Source: Diadema setosum (lineage: Eukaryota; Echinodermata; Echinoidea; Diadematoida; Diadematidae). From it: 64,000 nt of DNA. Each line of letters opens with the position of its first letter. Within the stretch, counting starts at the first letter, position 1. The stretch covers positions 20,633,494 to 20,697,493 of the forward strand of contig CM067059.1 in NCBI GenBank assembly GCA_033980235.1. Direction: 5' to 3'. The translations under genes and the position numbers were made by a program. The notes beneath the pieces are model-generated. The model worked only from the letters and a program-made list of their open reading frames with translations. It did not search any database and had not been told where the DNA came from. Shown piece by piece: positions 57,945 through 64,000 of the stretch.

Positions 57945-58896
57945 ATTGAGTCAGAGGTGTGTGTTACTGAAATGATGGGCATTCTCTGCCCACCGTCTAT
58001 CTGTCTTCTGCTGTGGAGGAGGGATGAGTAACATGATTTATTCCCCCTAAGAACACCACATCATTCTTGGTAACAAGGATGAGCAAAACAATGGAGGAGA
58101 AAGAGAGGTCTAGAAAAAGAAAACAGAGACAGACAGACAGATACATGTAGGAGAGGGAGGGAAGAGGAGAAAGGCTCTTCTGTACATTGGTATGGTAATG
58201 ATGTCACTCATTTATTATAATTATGATTATGGTTTTGTTGTGGAAGGTGGTGTCTACAGTACCTCTTCTTCAAGCTAAGTTTTCAAATGTTTATATTCAA
58301 TTTTATATCATGGAAATTTACTTCTTTGTTGAGCTGTCTTGGTACAATATATTTTTCTCATATTTCATAGCAGTTTAAATGGTACAACATAGCATGTGAA
58401 AAGTAAAAATGAGATTCATCCAGAATTTTTCCTCAAAGACTGTTCAAGCAATTGAAGTCTAAATTATGCTAGATCAAGACTCATCTATATTTCACTCACA
58501 CACTTTGGCTCTGTTGTCACATGACTCATCTGTGCCATGGTAGCCTATGGAGTAAATGGTTTCCTGTGAACTCTATATTACATTTGTATGTTTGTTTACT
58601 AAATTTGTTTATCAGCTCACATACTACGACAATAGAACTACAGTAACGTATGTAAATTAATGTTTGACCAGTTATTTTTGACACAGTTATGCTAAACTTC
58701 TAAGTAATGATAATAATAATAGTAATAACTGAGCGTCATCGTACAATGTAGGTACAATAGGTATTGTATATAAAGTAAATGCACTTAGAACTGTATGTTA
58801 ATATTGATATTGATATCCATATAATAGTAATGATTTTATAGGTAACTTGTGTGGAATTTGGTACCAGAATGTGTAACAACAGTGCCAGATCAGTGA

Positions 58897-58897
<1 letters not shown>

Positions 58898-58923
<26 letters not shown>
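58898..58923. repeat. Poly(T) run
   Basis: About 26 consecutive T, possibly the tail of an old retroposed insert in minus orientation, but no body is recognisable. Confidence 0.85.
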
Positions 58924-58927
<4 letters not shown>

Positions 58928-59733
58928 ACAGACAATTTATGTATATCATGTTTCATTCTGTGCATTCTAAGTATAATTTGATTCTACAAAAAACATCTCA
59001 TTTGTCATTTAACCAGATATTATCTCCTATTATGTATACTTGTAAGCTCTCTTTATATTCAAGTGTCAGGTAGATGTGGATATCAAGCATCATTGCTACC
59101 TTTGAATACTGCAGCATTTTGTCCACAAACGTAGAACGTAATGACTATAATCACCATTAGCTGCAATAGCCCTGTAATGGCTATATCTCGTGCCAGCAGC
59201 ATGTAGACATTGCCGCTGCTGGGCATATTGCTGCATTTCCTCTCTTACCCAGTAGCACGTGCACTCCCCCACACTCAAGGTTGTTTACAGCAAATCTCCA
59301 CAAACTGTCACTGGAGCAAAGAGACGCAGATGACATCAATGTTGTCATGGCAACAGTCGGGCAATTTAAAAAGTTTTCTGGAGGGATGCAGAAGGAAACA
59401 GCCGCATATATCGCTTGTGGAAAAACATCTTATTCCCACTTGAAATGGTTTCTATGTTTACTCTAGTGTTCAGCTGGTAGCCCCCCCCCCCCCATGCCTT
59501 GCATCCATTTAAAGGTGTGATGGGCTACTGTTGTGATGCTAGACTCTTCTTACATTGTATGTACCAGGGTAGTATTTGCCGACTAAGATCATAATTAGCT
59601 GATACAGCGTATGCATGAAGGCTTATTGGGGAAAGAAGCAGTCAAGCTGTTAGTTGCTCCCTTGAAATTTCCATGATGGCTAATATTTGATACAGCTGCT
59701 TCACATTGTGGTGAGCAAACTTGTGTAGCAAAT

Positions 59734-59949
59734 TACTGTACGAGCTGAAATTTTTGAGTACAGATATTTTCGCGAATTGCTACGTGGAGGAAATTTTCGC
59801 GTGTTGTTAATTTCGCGGTTGCGAGGGTCTAACTGAACTTAGTTATTCGCGCGTTGTTATTTTCTCGTGTTGTTATTTTCGCGGTTCAAAGGCGATTCAC
59901 GAAATTCACGAAAAATAAAACCACTGCGAAAATTTCAGCTCGTACAGTA
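59734..59949. mobile_element. TTTTCGCG miniature element, copy 6
   Basis: Ends TACTGTACGAGCTGAAATTT and AAATTTCAGCTCGTACAGTA are perfect inverted repeats. The interior has six TTTTCGCG-like motifs, including a local duplication of GTGTTGTTATTTTC. Confidence 0.85.
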
Positions 59950-62900
59950 CATCATCTTTCAAACACAGTGTTCTGTAGTGCTGGCAGAATTTGCTAATTT
60001 GTTCTGTTTGCCATAAACAGAATTACTAACAATCATAGAGTTGAATCTATAGGTACTTGTATACTGATAATGCTATGTGTACACATAGCGGACTATCAAA
60101 AGGAAATTTGAAATGCATCTAGGTTGCATGTGAAATGTATCAATCTTGTTTCCAGAAAGAGAAGTTTATCCCTCTAATCGTATTAATGTAAGGTTTAACT
60201 CTCTTCTGCTGTAAAACATTTGCGGCATGAGTAAATGGAGTAACTCATAAACTTTGATCACTATTTTCCCATTTATTGTATAAAAAACAAGAAGACTTGA
60301 ACCATCTCTTCCATGATTTTACGTCAACAGTGGTCTAGAGTCTGAGGACCGCTAAATTTTGATGTTGGGCCACCAAATTTCCAAAAAGGCTTTCTTTTTG
60401 GTGGCCTGACTGAGCACTTGAGATTCAAATTGGATTGTTATGTTTCTTTTTATTTGAGGCCAGTACAGTTTTATTTTCGGCTACCAAAATTTCAAATTTA
60501 AAGATTATAGTGGTCCAAATGGGCCACCACAGACACCCTGTCTTTACTGCCCTTTCCCGTTGTGCATAATGTTTTGCCAGTGATGAAATGTGCAGCCCTA
60601 TACAAATGTACATTCACTATTTATAGTAAATATGTATGGTCTTTTTAGGGTGGGATATTGCCCAAGGACACGTTCCTTGCGGAAAAGAAAAATATTTACA
60701 ACACATTTAAAACATGTATGAAATAAGGTCATCAAGTCCTGCAAATTTGTAGTGCAGCTTTAATAGTGTTCCTTCAGTGCTTGGCAGCATTTTGAACTCG
60801 CATAGCAAGAAGGTAATTAAATCACTTCATACGAGCTCTCCCAGGGCAGTTCCAGACAGAATTTGTCCCACACGCACGAACATGCAACTTTACTTGCAGG
60901 CAAGTCTTCTCTATGCTTATACAGACAGACACACACACACACAAGCAAATGCACAATTATTGCACATGATGTACAAATGTAATATCTACATGCTGATACA
61001 TACATTTGTATCTTACTTGTTATACTCATATACTGATAATGAACTAAAATCTTAATCTCATTTTCTGTAGCTACATTGTACTGTAATGCATTTTCCATTG
61101 CGAAGTAATATCTTGACATTGTATAGTTAATTGGTCAGTGAGAATAACTGAATTGTCATGAAAACATGACTGTACTAAAAGGGCAATCATTTTATGTGTT
61201 TTATGATTATATGATTGAAAGATTCAGAAGTTATGAAAATCACACAACTTATTCTTTATTTTCTCTTTTCATTTTCTTTATTTTCTGCATGTGACACTTA
61301 TGAGTGTTTAAGTGGCATCAGATGCATAGTAATGTGATGTTCCAGGATGCTTTGGGGCTGTCCCAATTCTACTGAATCTACATAATGTTGTGCTGAGTTG
61401 AGAATCCTGAGAATCCCAGCATCTTGACAAGTCCCTCCCCCTTTGTCTCTGTGTGCAGACTAGTCTTATTCAAGACTGAAGGCAGTTTTACTCCTCCCTT
61501 CTCCTGGTTGGCTTGGTACAAGTAGCTGGAGTGGACATGCTTGATATAATAGAGCCGTGCAGAATATTGATGTGGAACCAGATTTGGTTCGGGTCTTATC
61601 CAAATAGTAATTCACAATATATTTAGAAGAAACACATTTTCCATTTAATAAAGAGTTAGAGTCTGTTTTATCAATTAATTAATTCTTTTTTAATAAAAAT
61701 GATATGTTTGGAGGAACAAGTGCATGATCAACATTATACAGTGCTGGAAAGAGCTGGAGTTGTGTACTTTATCTTCTGTGCAATCTGCAAAATACAAGTA
61801 TGTATACTGCATTGAAAGCAGAGAACTAGGTTCTACTGGCTTGATGATTATCCACAGAAATAATTGTGAAAGACCACAGTTTTGCAACCAGACAGAGACT
61901 TGTGTGCGTGATTTATGATCCCAAGAATCAACAATAGACACAATGATTTCATTCAATAACAGCAGAGGAAAGGAATGTACATGTGTAATGGTAGGCACAG
62001 AGTGCAAAGCCTCTGTTTGCTGGATCTGATGATCCTTGCCTTTTGTCAGGGGCATTTCTTGTCATTATTTTTGGTTTAAGATAAAATGCAAGGGATTTTG
62101 TCTCGTTCTGGTTGACCAACTTTGAAATCAGATTACCCAAATATTTTTAGGTGACATGTTAGTACAAATGCATCAGATGTTATGATATACCTTCGTACTG
62201 TAAACATCTTTCACTATTCTTCCAAGTCTAATATGTATTCACAGAATGATCATAGAGCTAATATGTGGCTGCTGACCCATGCCACGTACACGTACAGTAT
62301 AATGTGGGACAGTCTGAAAATGTCAATGGCTGATTATGCAGACTGTAGCCTGTTAGACATTCATAAGGCCGAGTTAGAGTGCAGGTTGAGAATTTGCGTG
62401 TCTTGATTAGGCAAACATAAAAAGAATGTCAAATTATTCACCAGAAGCCACATCAATCTGACAAACATAAACAGCATTAGTGTGTACAGTGTATGTACAA
62501 ATACATATGCAAATCTTGTTCGATGTCTGAATGCATTCATTCAATCTGCTATGTGCTTAGTCCATATTCCTAATAAAAGATGAAAGATGAGTATTATACA
62601 TGTCTAACATGAAATCAAGTGCTGTAATAGTGTGTGAAACAGGTAGTTGGGACTATTGTTAGTTTTAATTCATGCAGATTTTGTCTGTTTAGGTTTGTAG
62701 TTGATGCACTGTTTAAAGCAAACTCCAGAAGTCATATGTTTGTTTGTGATGCCAGCTCAAGTATCATGCTCTAACTCCTCTATACAGCTATTATGTACAT
62801 GTACATGTTATGTATACAGTATACAACTTGTACATATTTACCGTGAATAGGGAGAGTTATATGTATGCATGAATGTATGTATGGTTTATAAATGTACAAT

Positions 62901-63381
62901 TGTGTATACATGCATGTGTGTCTGTGGGGGGGGGGGGGGGGTATTCTTTGTGTACGGTATGTGTTTGATTTATAAGGGTGTTTCCAGGTCTGCTCTCAAC
63001 CATTACAAGATGCTACCAGCCAGCATGCATGCTTACTAAGGGCATGGACCTTGTAGGTCCATGCTGAGGGCAACCGAAAGTCACTGCTTAGGTGTCTTGT
63101 ATACTTCAACAGTTAACCAATTTGAGGCAAGTGTGAAGATATGTTTCTTCAGCTCTGCCTGTAATTGGGTACCTAAGAACAGACCTTTTGAACTTCAACA
63201 TTTTTAAATATGTACCGCCACTCATTGACATTTTTCTTGTAAGGATACATGTAATGAATGGAGGAATGTTGTTAAAGAAGAAAGTTGCAGACTCAACATG
63301 AGATATGAGAAAAAAAAAAACTTTTCTCAAGAGACTTCTCTCTGAAATGATGAATTACACAGAAATACTTCTTTCAAGTGT

Positions 63382-63407
63382 AAAAAAAAAAAAAAAAAAA
63401 AAAAAAA
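63382..63407. repeat. Poly(A) run
   Basis: About 25 consecutive A in plus orientation. Confidence 0.85.
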
Positions 63408-64000
63408 TAGTATTGTACATTGTATTTTACCAGTGGGTTGGTGTGCTTTGTCTGTTGAGGCCTGTAGTTCAAAGCCTATCCTTTCTGTGTATAATGTATC
63501 TTTTTTCATTTTTTTTTTAATTAGACATTTTGTATTTACAAGTTATTAGATAAGCCAAGATAAGTACTCTTCCAGGAATCTTGTTAAAACATTTTGCTTT
63601 GCCCACCTCTGTCTGTCTGTCTGTCTGTCTCTCTTGCTCTCTTTGTTCCTTCTTTCCATTTCTGTTTGATCATGAATCCATTGGAATAGCGGTATGTGCA
63701 GTGCCACTCCTTCTGTAGTGAACCGTCGTTGCAGTCCAGTTGTAAGTCTACCAGGAAGACAAACCTGGCATATACAATTGTAGGCCTACTAGGAAATGCA
63801 TTGGACACCCCATTTATCCTGAGCAAAAAGAGGGTTCTGAAGCCTACTACAGTGGAAACATGATATAAAGAGATTTGATAAAACAAAATACCTGAAAGAA
63901 CAAACTTATTTTTCCGGTCTCCATGAATTTATTTCCCTTGTTTTGTATTGTTTATTGACTACTATGTAACAAAATATCTGATAAATAGAACAAATTGTCT

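Larger units (their letters stand above)
46836..64000. other. Probable SOS intron 1
   Basis: No SOS exon 2 (VQxQVHPTL, histone-like domain) was recognised. The long open frame at 51,714-52,184 and smaller ones show no codon or motif signal. Repeats in this stretch are listed separately. Between them, about 48,600-50,500, 57,950-59,700 and 60,600-64,000, I see only AT-rich unique DNA and simple repeats, apart from an inverted GTGGTCC/GGGCCACCA block at 60,330-60,540. Confidence 0.55.

Noticed and set aside
59281..59466. Exon-like frame ANLHKLSLEQRDADDINVVM after GTTTACAG
   Set aside because: No usable donor follows and it does not match the SOS histone-like domain; kept only as a remark.

Overview
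This is eukaryotic, intron-rich, AT-rich animal DNA (long introns, many simple repeats, foldback elements and miniature transposons, one tRNA-derived SINE). The two recognisable genes, together with the repeat style (TGACCTTTGACC-type tandem repeats, TTTTCGCG miniature elements), suggest an invertebrate deuterostome, most likely an echinoderm. The phylum is an inference from pattern memory, not from a search.

Positions 1-40,519, minus strand: the 5' half of a PARP1 gene (poly(ADP-ribose) polymerase 1). Twelve coding exons join in consistent splice phase and give about 544 residues: zinc finger 1 (exons 1-2), zinc finger 2 (exons 3-4), a basic linker (exon 5), the zinc finger 3 domain (exons 6-7), the BRCT/automodification region (exons 8-10), a linker (exon 11) and the start of the WGR domain (exon 12). 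The rest of WGR, the helical domain and the ADP-ribosyltransferase domain were not found in 1-9,724 and should lie beyond the left edge.

PARP1 intron 1 (30,573-40,393) holds the most unusual object in the window. It is a 5.5-kb element (34,558-40,042) with an exact 25-bp terminal inverted repeat and a 5-bp target duplication. It carries a complete four-exon gene on the minus strand (134 residues, every intron in phase 1) that I cannot assign to a family. Intron 11 holds a second unassigned open reading frame of 82 residues with its own GC-richer upstream region.

Positions 40,520-46,763: intergenic DNA between two divergent genes, containing nested foldback elements. Position 46,764 onward, plus strand: the first coding exon of a Son of sevenless (SOS) Ras exchange factor. 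No further SOS exon was recognised, so its intron 1 seems to run to the right edge, over 17 kb. This intron contains a roughly 1-kb THAP-domain transposon remnant, several large palindromic elements nested in one another, and a dispersed TTTTCGCG miniature-element family.

PARP1 (DNA-damage signalling in the nucleus) and SOS (Ras activation at the plasma membrane) have no evident joint function. The window is best read as two housekeeping-type genes in head-to-head arrangement whose introns have been heavily colonised by DNA transposons. Several of these elements use TTAA target sites.
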